DNA of 64,000 nucleotides from a virus. A program made the position numbers and the translations under genes. Positions 7,685-17,123 of the stretch are shown here, piece after piece; the stretch's first letter is position 1, and every line of letters starts with the position of its first letter. A model generated the notes under the pieces. That model saw only the letters and a program-made list of their open reading frames with translations, was not told the DNA's origin and searched no databases. The stretch covers positions 146,158 to 210,157 of the IMG/VR virus record IMGVR_UViG_3300009103_000001; one strand, written 5' to 3'.

Positions 7685-8100
7685 GAAAACTAAAATTAAT
7701 TATATTACTATTATTAATACCATTTTTTAGTATTAAAACACAAAATGTAACAAAGTATAGAGTTGTTGCCGTAAGTTTTAATAAAAACGTTATTAGTGTC
7801 TCAAATACAATATCTGTAGTAAAACCATTGAGATTATACGCTCCAAATGTTTTTTCACCCGATGGTGATGGGATAAATGACCATTTTGAGGTTAAAGGTG
7901 TTGGTATAGAAGAGTTTGATTTAGAAATTTATAATAGATGGGGACAATTAGTGTATAAATCTGACACACTTTTAGCTTGGAATGGTGAATATAGAAACAG
8001 ACCAGTACCAATGGGTACTTATGTTTATCAAGTAAGGGCTAGAAATTATGATGGTTCTGATATAATAGTTAAAGATGGTACTGTAACATTAGTACGTTAA
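7681..8100 (+). CDS. Secreted protein with type IX secretion C-terminal domain (gliding-motility/CHU_C type)
   Basis: A 139-aa protein with an N-terminal signal peptide (basic MRKLK, hydrophobic LIILLLLIPFF, end near residue 20). From about residue 50 it matches the C-terminal sorting domain of Bacteroidota T9SS cargo: APNVFSPDGDGINDHF, then DLEIYNRWGQLVY, W-N-G and PMGTYVYQVRA. These are the hallmark positions of the 'gliding motility-associated C-terminal domain' (type B sorting signal). In hosts this domain directs large adhesins or enzymes through the T9SS to the surface. Here there is almost no passenger, only some 30 residues between the signal peptide and the domain. In a phage genome this suggests a surface-exported small protein or a T9SS decoy. 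It converges with and overlaps the DUF3310 gene by 4 bases. Confidence 0.85.
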   Translation: MRKLKLIILLLLIPFFSIKTQNVTKYRVVAVSFNKNVISVSNTISVVKPLRLYAPNVFSPDGDGINDHFEVKGVGIEEFDLEIYNRWGQLVYKSDTLLAWNGEYRNRPVPMGTYVYQVRARNYDGSDIIVKDGTVTLVR

Positions 8101-8300
8101 CAATCTTCAGATAATTCAATTAATTTATCTAAATATTCTTTAGCTTTATATAAATCTTGTTTTCCATTTTTATGTTTCCATCTAGTAACATATTTAACAA
8201 TATTACCCTCAAAAAAATCAAGATTATGTGAGTAGGCATAATCCCACATTTCAATACCAACATTATAATGATTTGGGTGTTTTACTTTTTCTTTTGACAT
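8097..8300 (-). CDS. DUF3310 protein (67 aa)
   Basis: The small protein reads KHPNHYNVGIEMWDYAYSHN, then F-F-E-G-N-I-V-K-Y-V-T-R-W, then DLYKAKEYLDKLIEL. The P-x-H-Y start, the central N-x-x-K-Y-x-x-R segment and the DL-x-K-A-x-x-Y-L-x-x-L-I helix are the pattern of the phage DUF3310 family. These short proteins are common in replication and nucleotide-metabolism regions of phages; the biochemical role is unknown. It converges with the T9SS-type gene and is divergent from the cREC-like gene. Confidence 0.8.
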   Translation of the reverse strand: MSKEKVKHPNHYNVGIEMWDYAYSHNLDFFEGNIVKYVTRWKHKNGKQDLYKAKEYLDKLIELSEDC

Positions 8301-8338
8301 ATTTTTAAAAATAACTTTTTTATTATTAATAAATTTAA

Positions 8339-8346
8339 TATATTTG
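8339..8346 (+). promoter_or_regulatory. Bacteroidota-type -7 element (TATATTTG) before the cREC-like gene
   Basis: TATATTTG matches the TAnnTTTG -7 consensus of Bacteroidota and ends 22 bases before the ATG at 8369. A TTG at the expected -33 position is missing (TTT there), so this is a half match. Confidence 0.35.
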
Positions 8347-8368
8347 TGAATAATAAATAAAATAAATA

Positions 8369-8722
8369 ATGAAAAAATTATTATGGTTAGACGATGTTAG
8401 GGACCCATTTGTGATGTCACAATGGTTATTACAATGGGCGCCAGAATATTACTACGAAAAGGATGAAGGAACCCATGAAGTTATTTGGGTTAAACATTAT
8501 GATGGATTTGTAGATTGGATACAAGAAAATGGTTTACCAACTGAAATTGGATTTGACCATGACCTTGGTAGAACATTAAGTGGTATGGATTGTGCTAAGT
8601 GGTTGGTCGACTATTGTATCCACCATAATAAAGAAATACCACAATTTTTCGTACAAAGTGCAAACCCTGTTGGTAAACAAAATATAATAACATTACTTAA
8701 TAACGCTAAAAAACATATATAA
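8369..8722 (+). CDS. Cyclic-phosphate-processing receiver-like (cREC) protein
   Basis: A 117-aa single-domain protein. It starts MKKLLWLDDVRDPF (a receiver-like D-D-x-R), has E-I-G-F-D-H-D-L-G near residue 70 and ends with F-V-Q-S-A-N-P-V-G near residue 107. The L-W-L-D-D-x-R, F-D-H-D-L-G and S-x-N-P motifs in this order fit the cREC family, a receiver-like fold predicted to act on cyclic phosphates at RNA ends. I infer a possible RNA-repair or anti-defence function. It may be transcribed from a host-type promoter (8339-8346), which would make it an early gene. It converges with the helicase gene, 5 bases between stops. Confidence 0.7.
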   Translation: MKKLLWLDDVRDPFVMSQWLLQWAPEYYYEKDEGTHEVIWVKHYDGFVDWIQENGLPTEIGFDHDLGRTLSGMDCAKWLVDYCIHHNKEIPQFFVQSANPVGKQNIITLLNNAKKHI

Positions 8723-8727
8723 AAATA

Positions 8728-10548
8728 TTAACCAATAATTTTATTAAATAACTCATTTGTTATATCTAATGTTTCATGTTCATCACCCATTACAGTATCG
8801 ATAATTTTCCTTTTCTTTTCTAAAACACTATAAATCATCTCATCTATAGTTCCAACAGCGATTGGGTAATACACATTAACGGTTTTATTAGTACCGATTC
8901 TCCAAGCTCTATCTTCTGCTTGAGCATGGTTTGATGGGACAAAATCTAAATCATTCATTATAACAATTTCAGCTTTAGTTAATGTTATTGCGGTACCAGC
9001 TGAAATTAAATTACCTATAAAAATTTTTATATCGTCATTTTCTTGGAATTGGTCTATTGACCTTTGTTTTTGTTTATCATTCATTTTACCGTTATGACCA
9101 ACAGCAATTTTTCCAAAGTGGTCTATTAAAGCGTCAAATGAATGTGTAAAAGTGGTAAATATTATAACTTTTTTTCCATTTTCTATAGCTTGTTCAGCTA
9201 GTTCAATACTTTGTTTTGTTTTTTCTAAAGCCAAATATTTTCTTAAAACAACTAATTCAACCATATGCCTACCAGCTCCTAAATTTTTACCCTCACTTTT
9301 AGCCCACTCTAAATACTCATTAAAAACATTATTATATTCTTTCATATCATCAATTTCCATATAATATGGTGCAACAATTTTTGGGGGTAAGTCTAAATGG
9401 TCTTCTTTCTTTCTTCTTAATATTAATGATTTCGTTCTTTCATGTAACTCTTCTAGATTAGAAGCCCCATCAGTAATCCAAATATCTTTATAAAAACCAT
9501 TTTTGGTTTTTTTACGAAACTTTTTAGCGGCACAATACCTAAAAGCATAATATTTCCAACTATTAGTTATTGGAGATTCACATAAATATAGTAAATTATA
9601 AAAATCCATTGGTCTATTGGCTATTGGCGTTCCTGTTAATAACCATTTTCTTTCAATAACCTTACTTAATTGATTAATTACTTTAGTTCGTTGTGATTTT
9701 GGGTTTTTAGCCATATGACACTCATCTACTATCATTAACTCAAAACCTTCATTAGCTAAGTGACGATTTATCTCATGGTCCTTATATTTTTTTCTACCAT
9801 CCACAAGAGTGTGAAAATTTTTTAAAATATCATAATTGATTATAGTAAATTTTTTAGGGTTCCAATGTCCGGTTTTAATTATTGAAATATCCTCTTCTGG
9901 TACAAAATTAGATATTTCTCTAAACCAATTAATTTTAGCGTTAGCAGGACAAATAACTAATATTTTATCTACACCACATTCTAATGCGGCTATTATTGAC
10001 ATATAGGTTTTACCTAACCCCATATCATCACCCAAGATACATTTATTTTTACTTAATAAAAACTTTACACCTTTTTCTTGGTGTTTAAAAGCTTTCCACC
10101 CTCTTTTATCTATTTTAGTGTATTTTTCGAAATCAACATTAACATTAACATCTTTTTCATATAAATTTTCAAAAACTTGTGTTTTTGGTACATAAAACAT
10201 TGGTGAGTATTTTTGGTTTTTAAATACTTTACCTTTAACGTGGTAACTTTTTTCTGTATCACCTAAAACTACCTCAACTAATATTTTTTCTGGAATATGA
10301 TTTAAATCAAATTTTTCTTGTAGTTGTTTACCTAAAAACTCAGTAATACCAACCACTCTGTTTAAATTAAAAGGTTCTTTATTGAAATTATTATTTATAT
10401 ATTCTGATAAACTAGGGGTTATTGGGAATGGCCCCTTTTTTTCTAATTTTTCTTTTAATGATAAAATATATTCATTATTTCCATTATATTTTTCTAATTT
10501 AAATAATGTTTTTCTATTTTTTAATTTATTAATATCTAACATAATCAA
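8728..10548 (-). CDS. SNF2-family DNA helicase/translocase
   Basis: A 606-aa superfamily 2 ATPase. Q-motif region WKAFKHQEKGVKFLL, Walker A G-D-D-M-G-L-G-K-T (about residue 172), Walker B D-E-C-H (about 273), motif III L-L-T-G-T-P-I-A-N-R-P (about 303) and motif VI Q-A-E-D-R-A-W-R-I-G (about 543) are all present and intact. The G-D-x-M-G-L-G-K-T and Q-A-E-D-R-x-R-x-G forms place it with SNF2 (SMARCAL1-like) enzymes, which translocate on double-stranded DNA and remodel forks. The N-terminal 150 residues show no domain I know. It may assist recombination-dependent replication. No chromatin-type accessory domains follow. Confidence 0.9.
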   Translation of the reverse strand: MIMLDINKLKNRKTLFKLEKYNGNNEYILSLKEKLEKKGPFPITPSLSEYINNNFNKEPFNLNRVVGITEFLGKQLQEKFDLNHIPEKILVEVVLGDTEKSYHVKGKVFKNQKYSPMFYVPKTQVFENLYEKDVNVNVDFEKYTKIDKRGWKAFKHQEKGVKFLLSKNKCILGDDMGLGKTYMSIIAALECGVDKILVICPANAKINWFREISNFVPEEDISIIKTGHWNPKKFTIINYDILKNFHTLVDGRKKYKDHEINRHLANEGFELMIVDECHMAKNPKSQRTKVINQLSKVIERKWLLTGTPIANRPMDFYNLLYLCESPITNSWKYYAFRYCAAKKFRKKTKNGFYKDIWITDGASNLEELHERTKSLILRRKKEDHLDLPPKIVAPYYMEIDDMKEYNNVFNEYLEWAKSEGKNLGAGRHMVELVVLRKYLALEKTKQSIELAEQAIENGKKVIIFTTFTHSFDALIDHFGKIAVGHNGKMNDKQKQRSIDQFQENDDIKIFIGNLISAGTAITLTKAEIVIMNDLDFVPSNHAQAEDRAWRIGTNKTVNVYYPIAVGTIDEMIYSVLEKKRKIIDTVMGDEHETLDITNELFNKIIG

Positions 10549-10598
10549 TTAAATATAAAAACAAATGAAATAAAATAAACTAAATAGGGAATAACTAA

Positions 10599-10608
10599 AT
10601 ATTTATAA
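10599..10608 (+). promoter_or_regulatory. Putative late promoter element (ATATTTATAA)
   Basis: ATATTTATAA ends 12 bases before the ATG at 10621, at the head of the plus-strand tail gene block. Confidence 0.4.
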
Positions 10609-10620
10609 AAAAAAAGAATT

Positions 10621-11136
10621 ATGCCTAATAAAAAAAAGTGGCCAATAACTCGTGTAAGTAAATTTTATGATAAAACAGATTTTAGTCTAGAAAATGATAT
10701 GGCTAGAGAATTTGTTGAGGGTGACCTTAATTTTATTGTGGTTTTGTTTAAGGTTGATAGAATTAAAAGTCAAACCGATGATACATATGGTGAAGCTGAT
10801 GCTGAAGAAATACAATTTCACCCACCATTAGAGATTAAAGTTAGACCAGTATTAAACCCATCTGAACAAAAATCATATTCAGAAGGTTATGGTAGATATG
10901 AAGATTATGGTAATTTAGTTTTTACTGTATTTGTAGACCAATTAAAAGAATTAGATACCGATATAGATTATGGTGATTATATTGGTTATCCAGATTTTGA
11001 AGATAATATAAAATATTTTACAGTTGTTAATGATGGTAAAATATACTCAGATAATGAACATACAAGATTAGGGTATGAGGGGTATTATAGAACAATAACT
11101 TGTGTTACAGCAGATGAAGATGAATTTAATGGTTAA
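10621..11136 (+). CDS. Putative neck/tail-completion structural protein, 171 aa
   Basis: First gene of the long plus-strand tail block. No family is firmly recognised. The protein is acidic and beta-rich by appearance: NFIVVLFKVDRIK, PPLEIKVRPVL, YGNLVFTVFVDQL, DYGDYIGYPDFED, YRTITCVTADEDEFNG. It lacks signal peptides and membrane segments. The next gene, two bases away, resembles the T4 gp15 sheath-completion protein, and in T4 the neck protein gene 14 lies next to gene 15. This context suggests a neck or connector role; the sequence itself does not prove it. Confidence 0.5.
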   Translation: MPNKKKWPITRVSKFYDKTDFSLENDMAREFVEGDLNFIVVLFKVDRIKSQTDDTYGEADAEEIQFHPPLEIKVRPVLNPSEQKSYSEGYGRYEDYGNLVFTVFVDQLKELDTDIDYGDYIGYPDFEDNIKYFTVVNDGKIYSDNEHTRLGYEGYYRTITCVTADEDEFNG

Positions 11137-11138
11137 TT

Positions 11139-12176
11139 ATGGCTTTACCTAAAAAAAGAAAAAAAAATATAGATATAAAAGTTGTTGACCCTAACAGTGG
11201 TCCAGAAAAATGGGTAAGTCAGTTTTTAGAAAAAAATAAACAATTTTTACCTAGGTCAGTAGATTTTGCTGATTTAGATGGTGGGTTTATTGATTTTGTA
11301 AATAATGATTTAGGTATAGTATTAAAGGGAAAAAGAGTACCAACACACTTTTTAACACTACAGAGATGGAATGAATTCGCTAAAATTTGGCCACACACAG
11401 ACAAGTATAAAAACATGAAAATACCATTTATTTCTATTGTTAGAAGACCTAATCCGGAAACAGGTACTAACCCTGCCGACTTTAAAATACCGATAAGAAA
11501 AAATTTCCCTTATATGCAAATACCTGTTTGGGACGGTAACCGTAAGGGGGCGGATATATACGGTATACCAAACCCAGTAGGGGTGGATATGTTCTATACT
11601 GTTAGATTTTTTTGTTATAGAATGCGTGAATTAAATAAATTAAGCCAAAAAGTCTTACAAACATTTGCGTCAGCACAAGCATATATTAACATAAAAGGAC
11701 ATTATTTCCCTATTATGTTAGAATCTATTGGAGATGAAAGTCAAATAGACGATTTAGAGGGTAAAAGATTTTATGTACAAACATATGAGATGAAGTTAAT
11801 GGGTTATATTGTAGATGAGGAAGAATTTGAAGTTAAACCAGCTGTTAGTAGAATTTTTGTCACACAAGAAGTGGATGATAAAAAACCAAAACCAATTGTT
11901 AACTTTATGAATGATGAAGATAATGATAAATCATTAAAATGTATAATACAATTTTTACCAAATGCTCCAACACAAATTAAATTTAAAGCAGACAATAAAA
12001 CTAATTTTTCTAGTATTGAGGTAGATAATATAACTACTTATGATATATATAAAAATGGTGTGTTAGTAACTGTACCTTTCACTGTAGAAGATACTGACCT
12101 TATAACTATTAATATTGTTAAAACAGATTCAACTAAAATTAGTGAAATAATACTTAGAGGATTAATTATAGTATAA
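11139..12176 (+). CDS. Putative tail completion / sheath-stabiliser (gp15-like) protein, 345 aa
   Basis: After a basic start (MALPKKRKKNIDIKVV) the protein has GVDMFYTVRFFCYRMRELNK, then LSQKVLQTFASAQAYI, then KRFYVQTYEMKLMGYIVDEE. T4 gp15 has a similar order: a strand entering F-x-x-x-x-D-x-M-x-Q-I, a helix ending at an aromatic-rich turn, a strand, then RR-x-E-W-x-L-x-F-E-x-x-G-W. On this basis I propose a gp15-like protein that caps the tail and stabilises the sheath. The extra C-terminal 90 residues (from about 255) look like a separate beta domain. Its stop overlaps the next start (TAATG). Confidence 0.45.
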   Translation: MALPKKRKKNIDIKVVDPNSGPEKWVSQFLEKNKQFLPRSVDFADLDGGFIDFVNNDLGIVLKGKRVPTHFLTLQRWNEFAKIWPHTDKYKNMKIPFISIVRRPNPETGTNPADFKIPIRKNFPYMQIPVWDGNRKGADIYGIPNPVGVDMFYTVRFFCYRMRELNKLSQKVLQTFASAQAYINIKGHYFPIMLESIGDESQIDDLEGKRFYVQTYEMKLMGYIVDEEEFEVKPAVSRIFVTQEVDDKKPKPIVNFMNDEDNDKSLKCIIQFLPNAPTQIKFKADNKTNFSSIEVDNITTYDIYKNGVLVTVPFTVEDTDLITINIVKTDSTKISEIILRGLIIV

Positions 12177-15100
12177 TGAGTGACGGATGTGGACCTGACA
12201 TAGTAAAATATTTTATTGTAGAACCTGGTGGTAGTGGTTCTGCAACGTTAACTGGGGTTACTGGTAATTTTAGTGTTTGTTCTGGAACAACATTTTTAAA
12301 CACCATATCTGGTTGTACAGATAATGTTAATTTTAATAATAATATTTTTTATAATAATGGAGAAGTATTATTTGATTCCACTTTAACCGCCTGTACGGGA
12401 ATATACACATCAAACATATATGGTTGTTCACCAATAACAGTTCAGGACGATTTAATATTAAATAGTGGTTTAACTTTTAATACGATAACTAATAATAATA
12501 TTTTAGATAGGGTATTAGTTGTTAATAGTGGTGGTACTGTGGAATATAGAGATGTTAGTTCTATTGCACCAGAAGCGAAACTACAAAACACATATTTTGT
12601 TTCCTCATTAAGTGGTGACAATTCTACGGCTTTGGTTGGGGACATAAATAAGCCTTGGAAAACGATAACGGGTGCTAGAGATGCATTATTAACTGATGCG
12701 TTAAGTGGGCAAACTTTAATATATGTATACCCAGGTATATATGATGAAGAAGAGATACAATATGAAAATGGTAATATGTATCTATCTCCAGGGGTTTTAA
12801 TAAAACCACCAAGAAGGTTTCATAGTTTAGATATTATTGGGGTAAACACGGGAACTAAAACTTTTACTGTTAATGGTAATTGGGCAACTTATATTACAGT
12901 AGGTTCCCAATTTAAAATGATAGGAAGTACAGGAAATGATGGTATTTATACCGTTTTTAGTGTTTCTGATGTTGCGGCTACAACCGAAATAATAACTGTA
13001 GAACCTATTCCAGATGCTACGGTTGATGGATATATTACTTCTAATAGATATATTATTCCTCTAGGTATTGCCCCAACATATGCACCACTATCTTCATCTG
13101 CAACAACATTTAATTTGTTTGGTGAAGGTGAAATTTATATTGATAAAACCATTGACGATGATTGGGCCAATGGCTTTATTAGTGCCAATAATGATAGTCA
13201 GTTATATTGTGATATAAATAAAGCAACTATAGTTAAGGGGATTATTTGTGGCTTGGGAGGTGATAGTAATGTTATATTTAAAGGTAATGTTTTATCTGTA
13301 ACAGAAGATGGTTATGCAATGTCACCCAGAGGAAGCTCTAATTCTGTATTTGATTTTCAAAAAATTATAAGTTCTGGAACTACTTGGACGTATCGTATTA
13401 ATGGTTTTAATGGTACAACCGTTCTTAATGCAGGTACATTACAAAATTATGGTGGTGGTGGATTATATGATGCTCCAATATCGATATCATATATGAGTGG
13501 TGGTAGGGCGACTATAAATTGTCCTGAAATAATTGCTGGTGATAGTGCTAAATATGGTGTGGTTACAACATTTAATAGTGGTGGTAGATTTGAAGTTAAT
13601 GGAAATATAATAGCTGGTACTGGAGTTCAGGGCGTTAGTATTAGTAGAGATACTGGTTGTGAAACAATAATAAATGGTAACATTACGACATATGATTCAT
13701 ATGCGTATATTAACGATAATATTTTAGGTGGTAGTAGTTCTAATTCTAAAACTTATATTAATGGTGATATAATTGTAACAAATGGTACAGCAAATGCGAT
13801 ACGACACAATTCCCAAACACTTAGATTAAATGGTGAAATACTAAATGTTGACCCCTCTGGTACAGGAACAACTTATAACGGTATTAATATTGCTAATTCT
13901 GGAAATCTTATAATAGATAATCTTAAAATAAAAACAGATAATGAATCAATTACCGCAAGTGCTCCTAGAACAGTAAATATAGAAAATGCTTTATATATTG
14001 ATAAACCATTACATTCCAACATAACAACAACTGGTTTATATAATTTTACAGGGACTACAAATGTGGGTGATTTAGTAATATATAATACTCCGACAAATGA
14101 CAATTCTTTAACTCAGATATTAGGTAGAAATTCTACAACTGGTGCTATAGAATATGTAGATGTTAATTCTATTATAACTGGAGCAACTTCACAAGATACA
14201 TTTGTTACAGGATTCACATTTAATAATTCAACTTACGATTTAACAATTAAACAAAATGAAGGACAACCTGATTTAGTCTCTAACTTAGCTGTTTTAGCTT
14301 CAGACGTATATGTTCTTAGTGGTGTATATAACCCTTCAACAGGTATTGTAACTTATACAAATTCAACAGGTGGTACATTCCAAGTTAGTGGCTTTACAAC
14401 AGGTATGACCGATTCTTATACGACTGACGCGTACATAAGTGGTACAGAGATACGATTTGATAATAATATTCAGGGGATTAATTTTTATAGTGTAGATTTA
14501 TTACCATTATTAAGTGGTAAAACCGATAATACAACATTCAATAGTTATACCGCGATTACCCAAATGCAACTTGATACTAAAGTAGATTCTGCTAATAATG
14601 TTGGTGGTGCGAATGAATTTTTTAAAGATAAAAGTGGCACAACATTAAACTTTAGAACCCTTTCAGGTGGTTCAAATACAACAGTTTCTACAGTAGGTGA
14701 TGTGGTTAAGGTGGACGTTACTATTCCAGCTGATACAAACACATTTGTCACAGGATTCACTTATAACGACTCTAATACATTCACTATATCTAGAAATGAT
14801 GGCGTAGATTTATCGGCCTCTATTAACACAATGACAGGTTTAACTGTTAATGGTTCTGTATCAGCAACAACTTATTTTGGTGATGGGTCTAACTTAACAG
14901 GCATCTCTACCGATGATAACTTTGTTACAGGTGGTACTTTTAGTACTGGAACACTTACTTTAGAAAGACAAAACGGTATTGTAACTGTTACAGGGTTTAC
15001 TAATGATATTGATACATTTAGTACTGGTGGTACTGTAACACAAGCCGCGACAAGTGGTAGTAGTGAGGTAATAGTACAGATAACTGGAAACGATGGTTTT

Positions 15101-17122
15101 ACACCATATAATATAACAGGATTAACAGATACTTTTGTTAGTGATTTTTCTTTTAGCTCCAATACATTTACAATAACCCAAAATGACGGCTCCACTTTTG
15201 ATAGTAATTTAAATACGATTGAATTAGGTAATATATTAAGTGCTGTTACATTTAATATAGCAACATCAGGTACTATTTCAGCCACAACATTTAATGGCGG
15301 TACATTTAATGGAACCTTTATTGGTGATGGTAGTGGTTTAACAGGTATAACAGACAACGATACTTTTGTAACAGGGTTTACATATAATAACGCAAATACA
15401 TTAACAATAGAAAGAAATGATGGTATTAATTTAAGTACTTCGATTAATACAATGACAGGTTTAACTGTTAATGGAACATTATCAGCAACAACTTATTATG
15501 GTGACGGAAGTAATTTAACTGGTATTGGTGGGACATTTACAGGAAACACATCCGCTACTTGTATTACAGATTTATGGGTAACAAACATTAGTGGGTGTAG
15601 TCCGGTTACTATAGGTACAGAAGCAATATTTAACCAAGATGTAAGTGGCGCTACATCTTATTGGACAACCCCAAATACTGGTGGTGGTGGGCCAGGTTCA
15701 ATGACTCCAGCGATAACGATAACACAACAAGGTAGTAGTCAAAATTATTCGGGTCCAGCCATAAAACTTCATAATACAGTTAATAATGAAAATGCTTATT
15801 TATTTTATCAAGATGGTGGTAGTGGTGCAGATAATGGTAACGCATTTAACTTTATAAGTGACGGTGGTTTTAATTTTGAGGCATCTGGTGACTTTGGAAC
15901 TGGCGGTACAGGATTTTTCAAAATCGCTAAAGGGCAATCAAGTTTTATAATAGATGATAATGGGTCAGCACCAAGAACAGATATTAAAATACATAATGCT
16001 AATGGTGGTACGGCATACGCAAGATTAAATTTAGGGGCAACTAATGATTATTGGTATTTTGAGGCAGATGACATTACTACACCAATGCATATTGGGTGGG
16101 ATGACGGTGTTACAGAAAAAAATGTTTTTATATTTACTACAGATTCAGGAACTATAGATACACCACTTTTCATAACAAGTGGGGCAAGTACAAACCAAGA
16201 CCTTTTAACTGTTAGTGGAAGAACAAGAACAATAAATTTCCAAATGATAAGTGGCGCAACTGATGGTTATATTTTAACTTCAGACGCAGATGGTAACGGT
16301 ATATGGTTACCAAATATTTTTGTTACAGGAACAACTTTCGCTAGTAATCAATCAATAACATCAAGAAATGATGGTACAGAGATTTTTAAATTAAGTGGTG
16401 GTACGAATGTAACCTTATCAAACCCATCATCAAATCAAATTAAGATAGATGTAACAGATACCAATACAACAATAACTGGGTTTACTTATGATGACGCTAA
16501 CACATTCACAATAAGTGATAGTGATGGGTCAAATTATTCTGCTTCTATTAACACAATGACAGGATTAACCATTAATGGTGATTTAAATGTTAATGGAGAA
16601 TCAGTATTTAGTGGAAATAGTACAGATGTTGTACAAATATATGGTTCTGGGTCAACATCTCCAATATTTAGAATTCAAGGTTCAAGTGGTGAGTTGTTTA
16701 GTGTAACAGATAGTCTTGTTGGTGAATTATTCGCTGTTAATGATATTTCTGGGATACCTATTTTACAAGTATATTCTGATAATAGAATAATATTGGGCGA
16801 TAATTTAGCCCCATCATTATATACAACCGCTAAAGTAACCGCCTCATCTGGTTCATCGACATCTATTTATTCAGTACCAGTTAGTGCATATACGGGTGCG
16901 TGGTTTGAGTATACGGCTAATGATGGAACAAATTTAAGGGCGGGTAACATAGCTTCAATATTTACTGCTTCAGATGTTAATCATAATGAAACAACAACCA
17001 CAGATATTGGGAATACAAACGATTTAATAATGGATGTTTCGGTTTCTGGTGGTAATGCAACACTAACAGCGTCAGCAACTACGAGTAATTGGGAAATAAA
17101 AACAATTATAAGGAGTATTTAA
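12176..17122 (+). CDS. Long tail fibre / adhesin protein, 1648 aa
   Basis: A low-complexity, Thr/Ser/Gly/Asn-rich fibre. Near residue 158 the segment K-P-W-K-T-I-T-G-A-R-D-A, followed by YVYPGIYDEE, marks a right-handed beta-helix (pectate-lyase-like) domain of some 350 residues. The second half has repeated units: T-F-V-T-G-F-T-Y-N, a short strand, INTMTGLTVNG, then YYGDGSNLTGI (about residues 901, 1050 and 1108), typical of triple-stranded fibre shafts. The last 250 residues form a separate tip. The C-terminal part is paralogous to the N-terminal part of the 1129-aa protein at 26822 (F-V-T-G-T-T-F-A-S-N-Q and NVTLSNPSSNQIKID are shared). It would contact the host surface. It opens the adhesin cluster and is coupled to the upstream gene. 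Confidence 0.8.
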   Translation: MSDGCGPDIVKYFIVEPGGSGSATLTGVTGNFSVCSGTTFLNTISGCTDNVNFNNNIFYNNGEVLFDSTLTACTGIYTSNIYGCSPITVQDDLILNSGLTFNTITNNNILDRVLVVNSGGTVEYRDVSSIAPEAKLQNTYFVSSLSGDNSTALVGDINKPWKTITGARDALLTDALSGQTLIYVYPGIYDEEEIQYENGNMYLSPGVLIKPPRRFHSLDIIGVNTGTKTFTVNGNWATYITVGSQFKMIGSTGNDGIYTVFSVSDVAATTEIITVEPIPDATVDGYITSNRYIIPLGIAPTYAPLSSSATTFNLFGEGEIYIDKTIDDDWANGFISANNDSQLYCDINKATIVKGIICGLGGDSNVIFKGNVLSVTEDGYAMSPRGSSNSVFDFQKIISSGTTWTYRINGFNGTTVLNAGTLQNYGGGGLYDAPISISYMSGGRATINCPEIIAGDSAKYGVVTTFNSGGRFEVNGNIIAGTGVQGVSISRDTGCETIINGNITTYDSYAYINDNILGGSSSNSKTYINGDIIVTNGTANAIRHNSQTLRLNGEILNVDPSGTGTTYNGINIANSGNLIIDNLKIKTDNESITASAPRTVNIENALYIDKPLHSNITTTGLYNFTGTTNVGDLVIYNTPTNDNSLTQILGRNSTTGAIEYVDVNSIITGATSQDTFVTGFTFNNSTYDLTIKQNEGQPDLVSNLAVLASDVYVLSGVYNPSTGIVTYTNSTGGTFQVSGFTTGMTDSYTTDAYISGTEIRFDNNIQGINFYSVDLLPLLSGKTDNTTFNSYTAITQMQLDTKVDSANNVGGANEFFKDKSGTTLNFRTLSGGSNTTVSTVGDVVKVDVTIPADTNTFVTGFTYNDSNTFTISRNDGVDLSASINTMTGLTVNGSVSATTYFGDGSNLTGISTDDNFVTGGTFSTGTLTLERQNGIVTVTGFTNDIDTFSTGGTVTQAATSGSSEVIVQITGNDGFTPYNITGLTDTFVSDFSFSSNTFTITQNDGSTFDSNLNTIELGNILSAVTFNIATSGTISATTFNGGTFNGTFIGDGSGLTGITDNDTFVTGFTYNNANTLTIERNDGINLSTSINTMTGLTVNGTLSATTYYGDGSNLTGIGGTFTGNTSATCITDLWVTNISGCSPVTIGTEAIFNQDVSGATSYWTTPNTGGGGPGSMTPAITITQQGSSQNYSGPAIKLHNTVNNENAYLFYQDGGSGADNGNAFNFISDGGFNFEASGDFGTGGTGFFKIAKGQSSFIIDDNGSAPRTDIKIHNANGGTAYARLNLGATNDYWYFEADDITTPMHIGWDDGVTEKNVFIFTTDSGTIDTPLFITSGASTNQDLLTVSGRTRTINFQMISGATDGYILTSDADGNGIWLPNIFVTGTTFASNQSITSRNDGTEIFKLSGGTNVTLSNPSSNQIKIDVTDTNTTITGFTYDDANTFTISDSDGSNYSASINTMTGLTINGDLNVNGESVFSGNSTDVVQIYGSGSTSPIFRIQGSSGELFSVTDSLVGELFAVNDISGIPILQVYSDNRIILGDNLAPSLYTTAKVTASSGSSTSIYSVPVSAYTGAWFEYTANDGTNLRAGNIASIFTASDVNHNETTTTDIGNTNDLIMDVSVSGGNATLTASATTSNWEIKTIIRSI

Positions 17123-17123
17123 A

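Noticed and set aside
14872-15357. 161-aa minus-strand open frame inside the fibre gene
   Set aside because: Val/Pro/Leu-rich mirror of Thr/Asn/Gly codons in the 1648-aa fibre; no motif or start signal of its own.
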